From assembly GCA_004561445.1 (NCBI GenBank), contig SFVX01000002.1:1-55167 (forward strand): a stretch of DNA of 55,167 nucleotides. Direction: 5' to 3'. The notes beneath the pieces are model-generated. The model was not told where the DNA came from. It searched no databases and saw nothing but the letters and a program-made list of their open reading frames with translations. The translations under genes were made by a program, and so were the position numbers. Below are positions 25,871 through 34,191 of this stretch, piece by piece. Source of the stretch: a bacterium. GTDB lineage: Bacteria; Patescibacteriota; Saccharimonadia; Saccharimonadales; Saccharimonadaceae. Position 1 is the first letter of the stretch. The number at the start of each line of letters is the position of its first letter.

Positions 25871-26374
25871 ATGAAGCAGAGCGATTTTTACAAGGTCGGA
25901 GCTGAAAAGCGTCAAGACCAAGTGATTAAGATTGGAGTTAAGAACTATCTTCTGATATTTGGATATGGCATAGATGAAGATGGCAATGGATATAACATGC
26001 GCAAGAACTATGACCATAAGCCAACCAAGACCGAGCTAAAAGAAGATATTACTCAGCTCATTGACGGTACGACCGACAGCAATATATTGCAGGGCTTCCG
26101 ATGGAATGAAGTCAATGTATATCTATCCACAGAAAATCAGATGAACTACAAAGCAGCCTATGACCTTGCTGTTCAGACCTCAGGGGCAACGCTGCCTGTA
26201 AAGTTCAAGCTCGGAGAAGATGGGAGAGGAAATGCGGTATATCATACCTTCGAGGATTTGGCTGAGTTTACTGATTTCTACACCAAGGCTATTGCTTATG
26301 TTTCTGACTGCCTGAATGAGGGATGGGAAGAGAAAGATAGCATTGATTACGAAAGTTTATTGACTGATGAGTAA
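25871..26374 (+). CDS. hypothetical protein, tail-fibre-associated (167 aa)
   Basis: Begins MKQSDFYKVGAEKRQDQVIKIG; contains GFRWNEVNVYLSTENQMNYKAAYDLAVQTSGATLPVKFKLG and HTFEDLAEFTDFYTKAIAYVSDCLNEGWEEKD. This pattern (STENQMNYKAAYDLA) is familiar from proteins next to tail fibres of Bacteroidales phages, and I think of a fibre-assembly or tail-tip protein, but the function is unknown. It is not a four-helix Avd. It follows the RT stop by 3 bases and overlaps the next gene. Confidence 0.6.
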   Translation: MKQSDFYKVGAEKRQDQVIKIGVKNYLLIFGYGIDEDGNGYNMRKNYDHKPTKTELKEDITQLIDGTTDSNILQGFRWNEVNVYLSTENQMNYKAAYDLAVQTSGATLPVKFKLGEDGRGNAVYHTFEDLAEFTDFYTKAIAYVSDCLNEGWEEKDSIDYESLLTDE

Positions 26375-26651
26375 AGGATGCGGATGCAGCAAGGGAGTGC
26401 TTAGATTTATCAAGCCTCCCTATGCTAAATACTTCGATTTGCCGTGCTGTTGTCACGATGATGATTACGATATTGGCGGAGATAAGAACGCTCGGCAGAA
26501 CGCAGATAAACAGCTTTTCTTGCGATGTTTTAAGCTAATACAATTACGAGAAAATAATCCTTATCGAATGGTTTGGCTTACTTTGATTGCGATGCTGTAT
26601 TTCGTATCTGTGAGATTATTCGGATGGTTATTTTTCACTTATAAGAAATAA
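26367..26651 (+). CDS. small phospholipase A2-like protein with C-terminal membrane anchor
   Basis: 94 residues. Cys-rich N-terminus (MSKGCGCSKG), then YAKYFDLPCCCHDDDYDIGGDKNARQNADKQL, which matches the short PLA2-type active site (CC..HD..Y, with H-D and a following D) as in secreted bacterial and parvovirus PLA2 domains. The expected substrate would be membrane phospholipid, with calcium, acting at the envelope during entry or lysis. Residues about 68-91 (MVWLTLIAMLYFVSVRLFGWLFF) form one membrane segment. Overlaps the preceding gene by 8 bases. The catalytic reading is motif-based only. Confidence 0.6.
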   Translation: MSKGCGCSKGVLRFIKPPYAKYFDLPCCCHDDDYDIGGDKNARQNADKQLFLRCFKLIQLRENNPYRMVWLTLIAMLYFVSVRLFGWLFFTYKK

Positions 26652-26655
26652 TGAT

Positions 26656-29600
26656 ATGATTACTCTGTATTATAATGATACTTCTATTGATATTCAGGAA
26701 AGCGATGCTTCATATCGCTATCGTGCTTTGATGGAGAAGCCACAGCTCGTTCTTAAATTCTCTCTTCCTACCTATATAGAGTTTCCTGTCGGAACGTGGT
26801 GTGAATATCAGAATGAGAGGTTCTCTGTTTGGTCTCCTCAGAATATCAAGAAGAATGGAGAGAGAAATATTGAGTACACAATAACGATGGGCAATGATGA
26901 GCAGATTATGGCAATCACTAAGCTCAGAAACTCGGTTGATAAACGCTTGAAATTCTCAATGTGCGCCAAGCCTCACGAGTTCATCGAAGAGATTGTAAAG
27001 AACCTTAACGCTAAAGAAGGAAGCAAGGAGTGGTCTGTTGGAACTTGCTTAGAAAGTAATGAGAAAACAATCGAGTTTAATCATTCGTATATCGATGCAG
27101 CTCTTCAATCGGTCGCAGATACCTTTGAGACAGAATGGGAGATTGTGAATAAGCAGATTTCTCTTCATAAGGTTGAATACTTTAAGGAAGACCCTTTGCC
27201 TCTCTCATACGGCAAAGGAAATGGTTTTATTCCTGGTATTGGAAGAACCACACCAAGTGGAGAGATGCCTATCAAGCGTCTATACGTGCAGGGAGGAGAT
27301 AAGAATATCGACCGCTCTAAATATGGAAGTGCGGAGTTGTTGCTACCCAAAGGAAAGACTCTCGAATACGAAGGAAGAACCTATAAGAGCGATGAAGATG
27401 GTCTATATATAGAACGTATTGATACGATTTCAGATGCGGTTAAGGAAGATAGTCTTGATTGCTCAGAGATTTATCCTTCTCGGGTAGGGACTGTATCATC
27501 TGTTGAGTGCATTGATAAGGATAAAAACTTCTATGATTTTATTGATAATTCTATTCCATCCGAATTGAATTTTAACGATTATATCATAGAGGGTGAGACA
27601 GCTACCATCATCTTCCAATCGGGTATGCTTGCAGGAAAGGAATTTGAGTTCAAGTATAAGCACGCTGAGAGAAGATTTGAGATTGTTCCGCAAGAGATTG
27701 ATGGTCAGACGATGCCAAACGATGTATATAAGCCTCAGGCAGGAGATAATCCTGATACTTATGCAGTATTCGGTATTATGCTTCCTGATAGCTATATATG
27801 CAACGATGCGGATAAGACAGGAGCTTCGTGGGATATGTTTCGGGAAGCGGCTCGACATCTATACGAGAATGAAGACCAAAAATTTACATTCACAGGTACT
27901 CTTCAAGGGCTATGGGCTAAGCGTAATTGGCTCAGGGTTGGTGGCAGTCTAAAAGTTGGAGGATATATTAACTTCTCAGACACTCAATTTGCAAAAGAAG
28001 GAGAAAAGATAAGGATTGTAGGAATTAAGGATTTCTTATATTCTCCATATTCTCCTACCATTGAGATTTCAAACTCAGTATCGGGTTCGTCCGTTGTATC
28101 ACAACTCAGAGAAATCGAAAATCAAGAAGTATTGATAGATGATACCAAGAAGAGTATATTGCAGTTCACCAAGCGTAGGTTCAGAGATGCGAAAGAAACA
28201 CTCGGAATGCTCGAAAAATCGATGCTCAATTTCTCTACATCGGTAAATCCTATCACGGTGCAGACGATGGCGATGCTAATAGGAGACGAAAGCCTGCAAT
28301 TCCGTTTCGTGATAAGCAGAGATAATTTGATAGTCGATGAGAGCTTTCAAATTACCTATGATAGCGAGAACAAGCAGCTCCATTGCCCTCACGGATTTCT
28401 GCAACATATGACGCTTGGAATATCATCCATTTCAAGCTCTCACACCTCGAGTGAGTATAAGGTATGGGAGATGTCTGAATATCTCTCTCCTGTGCTTGCA
28501 GATGCAGAAAAGAAATATTATCTATATGCAAAGGTAAGCCGTGAAGATACGAGTGCAAAAGGCATTTTCTTATTATCAGAAGCCGCTATTGATATGGATG
28601 ACATCGATGGATATTATATCCTGCTCGTAGGTGTATTGAATAGTGAGCTTGAAGATACACGAAGCTATGTAGATTTATATGGCTATACGGAGATATTGCC
28701 TGGTCGTATCACTACAGATAAGATTGTTAGTGCCGATGGGAATAGCTATCTTGACCTTGTGAAAAATATATTCAAATTAGGCGATGTATTAGATTTTAAT
28801 AATGAAGAGGAAGATACTCTTATACTGAATAATGCAAAGATTAAGAATGCTATTAAAGTACTCGGAGAAGCACTCTTAGCAGGCTTTTACATCTCTGATG
28901 AGAAGATACGTTCTACTATGATGAGTGGTAGTGATTATTCGCTTCTTCTCGATGGGAAGAGTGGGCGCATTAAATTAGTCTCTTCTTCTACAGGAGGTGA
29001 TTATTCTCTTGATAGTGGAGTAGCCTCCACTATTGATATTGACTCTTCTCGAGGAGTTGTAGAGACAAGGAATAATAATGGGGTAGCTTACTTATCAGCA
29101 AGTGGTATATTCTGCAATAATGCAAAAACCAATGCACTTCCTGCATCTTCGGGATATACTCATTATGGTTCTATAGTGGGACTCGGGTTCGGAAATATTA
29201 ATAATGATTGGCAATGGGATAAAGAGAGTACTATAATTTCGGGATTATATGGTAGTGCAAGCAATTCAGGAACCGCTCTTGCTTATGGTGCTTATATTTG
29301 GGATTTGCTTGCAGCAGGTTTGATACTTCGACAAAAATATGTTGGAGATACATATAAAGATACTGCTTACCAAATAACATCGGGAGTTACTCAGATTGTC
29401 GGATTATCTAATAGCGGGATAACTGCGCAAGCTATTCTTCCGTCAGACGGAATGGAAGGAAAGGTTATCTATGTAAAACAAATTGGAGCAGGGGCTATTA
29501 AGGTATATCCTAAATCAGGGCAAAAAATATACGATGATAATTCTGAGAATGATTATTACGAAGCAACGTCAGGTCAAGAAATGAAATTTACATTTGCGAA

Positions 29601-29658
29601 ATATTTGATTAATTCTGTTTCAACAGAAGTATGGCTTGTTAGTCGTTGGAAATTCTAA
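26656..29658 (+). CDS. tail hub / tail-associated fibre protein
   Basis: 1000 residues. The N-terminal ~400 residues resemble the tail hub (Tal, gp27-like) of siphoviruses: MITLYYNDTSIDIQESDASYRYRALMEKPQL and the rest rich in strands. The middle (about 480-640) has a helical/beta linker, and the C-terminal ~300 residues look like a fibre shaft and tip (GRITTDKIVSADGNSYLDLVKN...LDGKSGRIKLVSSSTGG...). The Dit gene is 10 kb upstream because the adhesin and DGR lie between. No lytic-enzyme motif is obvious. It follows the PLA2-like gene by 4 bases. Confidence 0.7.
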   Translation: MITLYYNDTSIDIQESDASYRYRALMEKPQLVLKFSLPTYIEFPVGTWCEYQNERFSVWSPQNIKKNGERNIEYTITMGNDEQIMAITKLRNSVDKRLKFSMCAKPHEFIEEIVKNLNAKEGSKEWSVGTCLESNEKTIEFNHSYIDAALQSVADTFETEWEIVNKQISLHKVEYFKEDPLPLSYGKGNGFIPGIGRTTPSGEMPIKRLYVQGGDKNIDRSKYGSAELLLPKGKTLEYEGRTYKSDEDGLYIERIDTISDAVKEDSLDCSEIYPSRVGTVSSVECIDKDKNFYDFIDNSIPSELNFNDYIIEGETATIIFQSGMLAGKEFEFKYKHAERRFEIVPQEIDGQTMPNDVYKPQAGDNPDTYAVFGIMLPDSYICNDADKTGASWDMFREAARHLYENEDQKFTFTGTLQGLWAKRNWLRVGGSLKVGGYINFSDTQFAKEGEKIRIVGIKDFLYSPYSPTIEISNSVSGSSVVSQLREIENQEVLIDDTKKSILQFTKRRFRDAKETLGMLEKSMLNFSTSVNPITVQTMAMLIGDESLQFRFVISRDNLIVDESFQITYDSENKQLHCPHGFLQHMTLGISSISSSHTSSEYKVWEMSEYLSPVLADAEKKYYLYAKVSREDTSAKGIFLLSEAAIDMDDIDGYYILLVGVLNSELEDTRSYVDLYGYTEILPGRITTDKIVSADGNSYLDLVKNIFKLGDVLDFNNEEEDTLILNNAKIKNAIKVLGEALLAGFYISDEKIRSTMMSGSDYSLLLDGKSGRIKLVSSSTGGDYSLDSGVASTIDIDSSRGVVETRNNNGVAYLSASGIFCNNAKTNALPASSGYTHYGSIVGLGFGNINNDWQWDKESTIISGLYGSASNSGTALAYGAYIWDLLAAGLILRQKYVGDTYKDTAYQITSGVTQIVGLSNSGITAQAILPSDGMEGKVIYVKQIGAGAIKVYPKSGQKIYDDNSENDYYEATSGQEMKFTFAKYLINSVSTEVWLVSRWKF

Positions 29659-29672
29659 AAAAGAAAACTATT

Positions 29673-30128
29673 ATGAAAGAATATGGGTATATCAATGAAA
29701 GTGGTTATCTAAGAACCAAAGAAATTAGAGTTCAGACCGAGAAATATTACGATGGAAAGGAAGTAAAAACTCGGACCATTTCTATTGAAGAGCAAGAAAA
29801 ACTTCTAAAAGAAAAAGGATGGAAAGAGGTTGAAACTATTGACAATAATCAACTTAATGCTCCTGATGGTTTTTCTATTCGGATTATTCCTTATGACGCA
29901 GGAGATAAAATATCTTTTAGATATGAGAAAGTAATTGACCGTAAAGGAATACGCTCAGAAATCGCTGCACTAAAAGATAAATTATCTGAAAGTGATTATA
30001 AGGTAATAAAATGCTATGAAGCATCTCTAATTGGAAAAGAATTGCCCTACGATATTGCTTCTTTATACTCAGAAAGGCAATCCATAAGAGATAGAATAAA
30101 TGATTTGGAATTAAAAATTCAGATTTAA
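29673..30128 (+). CDS. hypothetical fibre-adjacent protein (151 aa)
   Basis: Start chosen at 29673 (MKEYGYINESGYLRTKEIRV) just after the hub gene's stop; an in-frame ATG at 29646 inside that gene is less likely. The C-terminus (SESDYKVIKCYEASLIGKELPYDIASLYSERQSIRDRIND) resembles small Bacteroidales phage proteins found after fibre genes, perhaps fibre chaperones. Helical, soluble. Its stop is followed by the 30131-30159 inverted repeat. Confidence 0.6.
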   Translation: MKEYGYINESGYLRTKEIRVQTEKYYDGKEVKTRTISIEEQEKLLKEKGWKEVETIDNNQLNAPDGFSIRIIPYDAGDKISFRYEKVIDRKGIRSEIAALKDKLSESDYKVIKCYEASLIGKELPYDIASLYSERQSIRDRINDLELKIQI

Positions 30129-30130
30129 CT

Positions 30131-30169
30131 CAAAATAGTGCCTAATAAGCACTATTTTGATTACCTTTG
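30131..30169 (+). promoter_or_regulatory. inverted repeat plus promoter for the lysis operon
   Basis: CAAAATAGTGC (30131-30141), loop CTAATAA, GCACTATTTTG (30149-30159): an 11-bp perfect inverted repeat. Its core GTGCCTAATAAGCAC (30138-30152) is the palindromic box also found at 4705, 34967 and 46274. A -7 box TACCTTTG lies at 30162-30169 (9 nt after the box), followed by TAGC; no TTG at -33. May both end the tail transcript and start or control the lysis transcript. Confidence 0.6.
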
Positions 30170-30194
30170 TAGCTGAAAATTAATTATCTATATT

Positions 30195-30800
30195 ATGAAC
30201 GAAGTATCTCAGGTAACAGAAGTCGCCAAAAATATCTCTGACTATGGCGCATTGGTAGTGATGGGAGCTATATATCTCCTATTATCTGCTTCGATGATGA
30301 TTGCAGTGTTTAAGTGGTTCAAGTCTATTATCACTCAGATAATGGAAGATAATAAAGATAATCTTAGAGAGGTGCTGAATGAGACACGGAGGCAAAATGA
30401 GCTTCTGACTGACCTCGCAGAAGGATTAAGACCTGAGACGCAGCTTCGCATTCGCAATCTTACAGGATTTGCTTTTGACTTATCTGTGGAGCAGGTTTGC
30501 AGGCTTATCAAGAAAGTTCGTGATGAGAACCATATCGCAGACCGTGATAAGACAGAGGAGAAGATAAAGAAATCACTTAAAGTCATTCACGAAGATAGAA
30601 ATAGCAGATTTGATAGCTTTACCTATCGTGGGAAATGCTTATCAGCATTCTGCAACGAAGAATGGATTGAGCAGGTCGCCAAAGTAGTCATTGATGAAGT
30701 GTATCACGCAGATGGTCAGAATAACGGCAGGGCATACACCAACATAAAGCTCGCCTATGATAATATCAAAACCGACTTTTATAATCGTTTACACAAATGA
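30195..30800 (+). CDS. membrane-anchored protein, putative holin
   Basis: 201 residues. One hydrophobic segment near the N-terminus (about 20-41, ALVVMGAIYLLLSASMMIAVFKWF), then a long charged helical and soluble part. It is first in a lysis-like cassette with the amidase and the spanin, and shares four bases with the amidase gene (ATGA), so a holin role is likely by position. A single segment with a large soluble domain is unusual for a holin, so another lysis role (antiholin or accessory) is possible. Confidence 0.55.
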   Translation: MNEVSQVTEVAKNISDYGALVVMGAIYLLLSASMMIAVFKWFKSIITQIMEDNKDNLREVLNETRRQNELLTDLAEGLRPETQLRIRNLTGFAFDLSVEQVCRLIKKVRDENHIADRDKTEEKIKKSLKVIHEDRNSRFDSFTYRGKCLSAFCNEEWIEQVAKVVIDEVYHADGQNNGRAYTNIKLAYDNIKTDFYNRLHK

Positions 30801-31387
30801 AAATCTTGATTGATAATGGACATGGGGTCGATACCTCAGGAAAGCGTTCCCCTGATGGCACTCTTAAAGAGTATGCCTATACCCGAGAGATTGCAAAGAG
30901 AGTAGTTGAAGCTCTCAATCGTGAAGGATATGATGCAGAGCGCATCGTTACAGAAGAAAACGACATCAGTCTTAGAGAGCGGTGTGCAAGGGTAAATACT
31001 ATATGCAGAAAGCTCGGAACTAAGAATGTTCTTCTTGTTTCTATACACAACAATGCAGCAGGCTCAGGTGGTCAATGGCTGACAGCTCGGGGCTTCTCTG
31101 CACACGTTTCTATGAACGCATCAAGTAGAAGCAAGATACTCGCTAAATGCTTATGGAAAGAAGCTATTAAGTTAGGTTTGAAGGGAAATCGTTCTGTTCC
31201 TTCCGAGTATTACATAACGCAGAACCTCGCTATGTGCAGAGATACGCTATGTGCGGCAGTTCTGACCGAAAACCTTTTCTATGACAATAAAGAAGATTTA
31301 GAGTTTCTTCTTAGCGAGAAAGGCAAATCGGCAGTAACCGCTCTTCATGTAGAGGGTATCAAATCGTTCATCAAAAGTGTATCTTGA
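30797..31387 (+). CDS. endolysin, N-acetylmuramoyl-L-alanine amidase (Amidase_3)
   Basis: 196 residues; cleaves the amide bond between MurNAc and the stem peptide in peptidoglycan. Zinc ligands and catalytic residues of the AmiC/Amidase_3 fold are visible: DNGHG (His9), KEYAYTREIA (Glu25), VSIHNNA (His84) and VLTENLF (Glu158). No signal peptide, so it needs the holin to reach the wall. Overlaps the upstream gene by four bases and is followed by the spanin gene after one base. Confidence 0.9.
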   Translation: MKILIDNGHGVDTSGKRSPDGTLKEYAYTREIAKRVVEALNREGYDAERIVTEENDISLRERCARVNTICRKLGTKNVLLVSIHNNAAGSGGQWLTARGFSAHVSMNASSRSKILAKCLWKEAIKLGLKGNRSVPSEYYITQNLAMCRDTLCAAVLTENLFYDNKEDLEFLLSEKGKSAVTALHVEGIKSFIKSVS

Positions 31388-31388
31388 T

Positions 31389-31892
31389 ATGAGAAAGATT
31401 ATATACATATGTATATTTATCTCTATATTGATAGCTTTTGGAGGATGCTCATCTTCAAAGAAAGCTATTAGTATAGAAAAAAGAGATAGCGTTCGGACTG
31501 AAATAAGGTATGAGAAGGTATTTATTAAAGATACTGCATACATCGAGATACCTGCGCAAATATCTGAACGCATTATCAAGGATAGCGTCTCTTTCCTCGA
31601 AAATGATTACGCTCTTTCTAATGCTCGTATCAACTCTGATGGCACGCTCTTCCATGACCTACGAACAAAGCCTCAGAATAAACCTGTAGTTGTAGATACA
31701 AAGATTGAGCGTAGAGATAGCATTATATATAAGGATAGAGAGATAGAAATCCCCACTCCTGTAGAGCGAGAGCTTGGATGGTGGGAAAAGACCTCGATAC
31801 GCTTCTTTCCTTATTCGTTATTCGCTTTATCCCTTATTTGCTTATATTTGTTCAGGAAACCAATTTTGACGCTTATACGCAGATTTATTTGA
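31389..31892 (+). CDS. unimolecular spanin (u-spanin) candidate
   Basis: 167 residues from the ATG at 31389. N-terminal signal with a lipobox-like AFGGC (Cys20) predicts an outer-membrane lipoprotein. The rest is a charged, helical periplasmic part with SVRTEIRYEK and IERRDSIIYKDREIEI, and near the C-terminus is a hydrophobic segment (FFPYSLFALSLICLYLF) that could sit in the inner membrane. A lipoprotein end plus a C-terminal membrane anchor in one chain is the definition of a u-spanin (as in T1), which fuses the two membranes. It is the third gene of the lysis cassette. Confidence 0.7.
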   Translation: MRKIIYICIFISILIAFGGCSSSKKAISIEKRDSVRTEIRYEKVFIKDTAYIEIPAQISERIIKDSVSFLENDYALSNARINSDGTLFHDLRTKPQNKPVVVDTKIERRDSIIYKDREIEIPTPVERELGWWEKTSIRFFPYSLFALSLICLYLFRKPILTLIRRFI

Positions 31893-31922
31893 GTTTCTAA
31901 AGATATTCGATAAAAAAGCATT

Positions 31923-32008
31923 ATCTTTGTGGCACTAATGGTATCTCCATTAGTTGCGTTGAAATACTCCCTCTCGAAGAGCATTTAAGCGATTTGAGAG
32001 GGTTTTTG
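31923..32008 (+). ncRNA. candidate small RNA with terminator
   Basis: A -7-like box TATCTTTG (31923-31930) is followed by a perfect hairpin ACTAATGG-TATCT-CCATTAGT (31935-31955), then by a Rho-independent terminator with stem CCCTCTC (31970-31976) and GAGAGGG (31996-32002) and a T-run (32003-32007). No open frame of any size lies between, so a transcript of about 70-75 nt is predicted. No TTG is seen at -33, so the promoter is weak or incomplete. It could also be the leader or terminator of the lysis operon. Confidence 0.45.
31970..32007 (+). terminator. Rho-independent terminator after the lysis operon
   Basis: Stem CCCTCTC/GAGAGGG with a 19-nt loop, then TTTTT. Ends rightward transcription before the integrase. 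Confidence 0.65.
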
Positions 32009-32145
32009 TTACTCGTTTGTTACTTTTGCAATTCAAAGCAATTCAAAGCACAATGTTAACAATATGTATATCAATAAAATATCTATCAAATAAGGTGCAT
32101 ATCCTTACTTTTTGTATCGGAAAGTAAGGCAGGAAATTCAAAGCA
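32005..32145 (+). other. attP-like arm-site region upstream of the integrase
   Basis: Two direct repeats TTTGTTACT (32005-32013, 32016-32024), two AATTCAAAGCA copies overlapping by one base (32030-32040, 32040-32050), and a third at 32135-32145. A fourth copy lies at 34816-34826 before the repressor. Short direct repeats just upstream of an integrase gene are typical of arm-type binding sites; the att core itself cannot be named from the sequence alone. Between 31893 and 32334 there is no other gene. Confidence 0.45.
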
Positions 32146-32246
32146 AATTAAAAATCGCTTTAATAGCACACATACGCACTCAAACAGCATCATTATCAAA
32201 TGTTAATGATTTACTCTGCAAATAAAGATTTTTAGAAAAAGTGCCA

Positions 32247-32274
32247 TTGGTATGCTATAAAAATGCTACCTTTG
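32247..32274 (+). promoter_or_regulatory. promoter for the integrase
   Basis: TACCTTTG (32267-32274), with a TTG at 32247-32249, 17 nt upstream (a little short of the usual spacing). It lies downstream of an ATG-like extension of the integrase frame and so excludes the longest frame (32263) as the start; the ATG at 32335 is preferred. Confidence 0.5.
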
Positions 32275-32334
32275 CGTTACTATTCTGTTATCCCAAATAA
32301 TGAAGTAACAGAAATAACAAAAAAACGCAACTAT

Positions 32335-33495
32335 ATGGCAGACATTAAAGAGCCTATTAAGATTAGGCGAAAATCGTTGAAGAACGGTAATATATCGCTT
32401 TATCTCGATATATACCGTAATGGGAAGCGTGAGTATGAGTTCTTGAAGCTCTACCTCATTCCTGAGAAGAATAGAGAGGATAAAGAGAGAAACCGACAAA
32501 CATTGCAGCTCGCCAACTCAATCAAAGCGCAAAAGATTGTTGAGATGCAGAATGGAGAGTACGGCTTCAAATCTCAATTTGCAGAAGATACTCTTTTCTA
32601 TGAGTATTATCGCTCGATGTGCCAAAGCAGACTTGGAAAAGAAAGCAGAGGTAATTGGGGTAATTGGTTCTCTTGCTTACATCATCTTCTGAAATATGAT
32701 AAGAGAGAGAATTTAACCTTTTCAGATATAACACCTGAATGGGTTCAGGGATTTAAGGATTATCTCGAAAATGAAGCTGTCGCTTGGGGGCACGATTTCA
32801 GGAAGAGGATAAAAGATAAGCCGCTTGCAAGAAATTCAAAAGTATCATACTTTGCGAAATTGCTTGCTTGCCTAAATAAGGCATACGATGATAGGATTAT
32901 TGCTTTCAATCCTGCAAGAGGTATCTATAATTTTAAGGCAGAGGAAGGAACAAGAATGTATCTAACGATTGAAGAGCTTCATAAGATGATAGATACACCT
33001 TGCGAATATCCTCAGATAAAAGCAGCTTTTCTGTTTTCGTGCTTGACAGGATTAAGACGGAGTGATATATTGAGATTGACTTGGAGTGATGTGCAGGAGC
33101 AGAGCGGATTTACCCGAATAATTTTCAAGCAGAAGAAAACGAGTGGGCAGGAGTATTTGGATATATCTCCTCAGGCAGCTCTTCTGATGGGAGAAAGAGG
33201 TAAGCCAAAAGAATATATCTTTACCGATATTCATTCCCCATCCTGCACAAATAAAACTATTCAAGAATGGGTATTAAGAGCAGGAATAGATAAAAAGATT
33301 ACATTCCATTGCGGAAGGCATACTTTCGCTGTAATGATGCTTGACCTTGGCACCGATATTTATACGGTATCAAAGCTACTCGGACACAGAGAACTGAATA
33401 CTACTCAGATTTATGCAAAGGTGCTTGATAAGAATAAGCAGAAAGCTGTTGCGAATATACCTGAGTTCTTCAAAAAGAAAGAAGATGAAGATTAA
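32335..33495 (+). CDS. int: site-specific tyrosine integrase
   Basis: 386 residues. N-terminal arm-binding-type domain, a SAM-like core-binding domain (about 85-185) and the catalytic domain. The active-site set is complete: Arg241 (TGLRRSD), Lys near 268 (KKTSG), His325 and Arg328 (HCGRH), His351 (LLGHREL) and Tyr360 (TQIYAKV). Inserts the phage into the host chromosome and excises it with the excisionase. Start at 32335 (MADIKEPIKI) because the promoter's -7 box is at 32267-32274; longer in-frame starts lie upstream of that. Ends in a strong terminator. Confidence 0.95.
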   Translation: MADIKEPIKIRRKSLKNGNISLYLDIYRNGKREYEFLKLYLIPEKNREDKERNRQTLQLANSIKAQKIVEMQNGEYGFKSQFAEDTLFYEYYRSMCQSRLGKESRGNWGNWFSCLHHLLKYDKRENLTFSDITPEWVQGFKDYLENEAVAWGHDFRKRIKDKPLARNSKVSYFAKLLACLNKAYDDRIIAFNPARGIYNFKAEEGTRMYLTIEELHKMIDTPCEYPQIKAAFLFSCLTGLRRSDILRLTWSDVQEQSGFTRIIFKQKKTSGQEYLDISPQAALLMGERGKPKEYIFTDIHSPSCTNKTIQEWVLRAGIDKKITFHCGRHTFAVMMLDLGTDIYTVSKLLGHRELNTTQIYAKVLDKNKQKAVANIPEFFKKKEDED

Positions 33496-33501
33496 AATAA
33501 A

Positions 33502-33527
33502 GGCGGTCAATACAGACCGCCTTTTTT
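33502..33527. terminator. bidirectional terminator after integrase
   Basis: Stem GGCGGTC (33502-33508), loop AATACA, GACCGCC (33515-33521), then TTTTTT (33522-33527). On the minus strand the stem is followed by weaker T's. Lies between the convergent integrase and lysogeny genes. Confidence 0.8.
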
Positions 33528-33795
33528 ATTTCACGAACATCATACCTTTCCCTGTTAATAGCCAAAGAGAAGATACTCCGCAATTATCTATCAATGGAAC
33601 GAGCCATCCAACCTCAAAGAAGCCTCTATTTAAATCTTTTCTCTGAGTATAGAAGTGAGCCTTATCGATGTTATTATCTTTGCAGAAATCAGTATAGCTT
33701 TTGATTAGCTTATTCTTTCTGCACTCTTCTATTGCATCAAAGAAACGCTCCATTACATCTAATGTATATTTGCTGTAAACCCTACGTTTGCTCAT
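33526..33795 (-). CDS. small DNA-binding-like regulator (89 aa)
   Basis: 89 residues: MSKRRVYSKYTLDVMERFFDAIEECRKNKLIKSYTDFCKDNNID, then AHFYTQRKDLNRGFFEVGWLVPLIDNCGVSSLWLLTGKGMMF. The end (SSLWLLTGKGMMF) is like the part that follows the helix-turn-helix in Bacteroidales CI-like repressors, so a transcriptional regulator is likely. Overlaps the preceding gene by four bases (ATGA type). Last gene of the leftward lysogeny operon. Confidence 0.6.
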   Translation of the reverse strand: MSKRRVYSKYTLDVMERFFDAIEECRKNKLIKSYTDFCKDNNIDKAHFYTQRKDLNRGFFEVGWLVPLIDNCGVSSLWLLTGKGMMFVK

Positions 33796-34184
33796 ATTCT
33801 CGTTTCTTTATGGACTCCTATACATTTGCCGTCAGCTCCAAAAAGAAGAGTAACAGAATATCTATCCTCCATCCACGTATAGAACATACCCTGCTCATTA
33901 TTTCTATCTGTGATATTGCAGGGTTGAGATGAAGTATAATCTCCGACCGCTGATATAATCTCTTCTAATTGCTTTCCTCTAATATCTCCAAGTTTTTGAA
34001 AGTTTCGTTGTAAGATATTACTCTTTTCAGATATTAGACCTGCAAAGAAATATCCTAAGAAGCATCCAATACACAGACCATATATAACAGGTAGAAAATT
34101 GCCACTTTTGCTTTCTGCTGCAATATATCCACCGATGCCTGCACCTATTAATGCGAATGCGGCAGCATAAGAATGTTTATTCAT
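33792..34184 (-). CDS. membrane protein in the lysogeny operon
   Basis: 130 residues from the ATG at 34184 (MNKHSYAAAFALIGAGIGGYIAAES); a longer start at 34208 would overlap the upstream gene. Two hydrophobic segments (about 6-23 and 31-50), Gly/Ala rich, then a soluble part (EKSNILQRNFQKLGDIRG and onward). Being a membrane protein made together with the repressor, it is a candidate superinfection-exclusion factor; nothing in the sequence proves this. Confidence 0.6.
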   Translation of the reverse strand: MNKHSYAAAFALIGAGIGGYIAAESKSGNFLPVIYGLCIGCFLGYFFAGLISEKSNILQRNFQKLGDIRGKQLEEIISAVGDYTSSQPCNITDRNNEQGMFYTWMEDRYSVTLLFGADGKCIGVHKETRI

Positions 34185-34191
34185 AATTACT

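Noticed and set aside
32263..32334. Longer integrase N-terminus
   Set aside because: The -7 box at 32267-32274 is inside it, so its codons would lie upstream of the transcript start.
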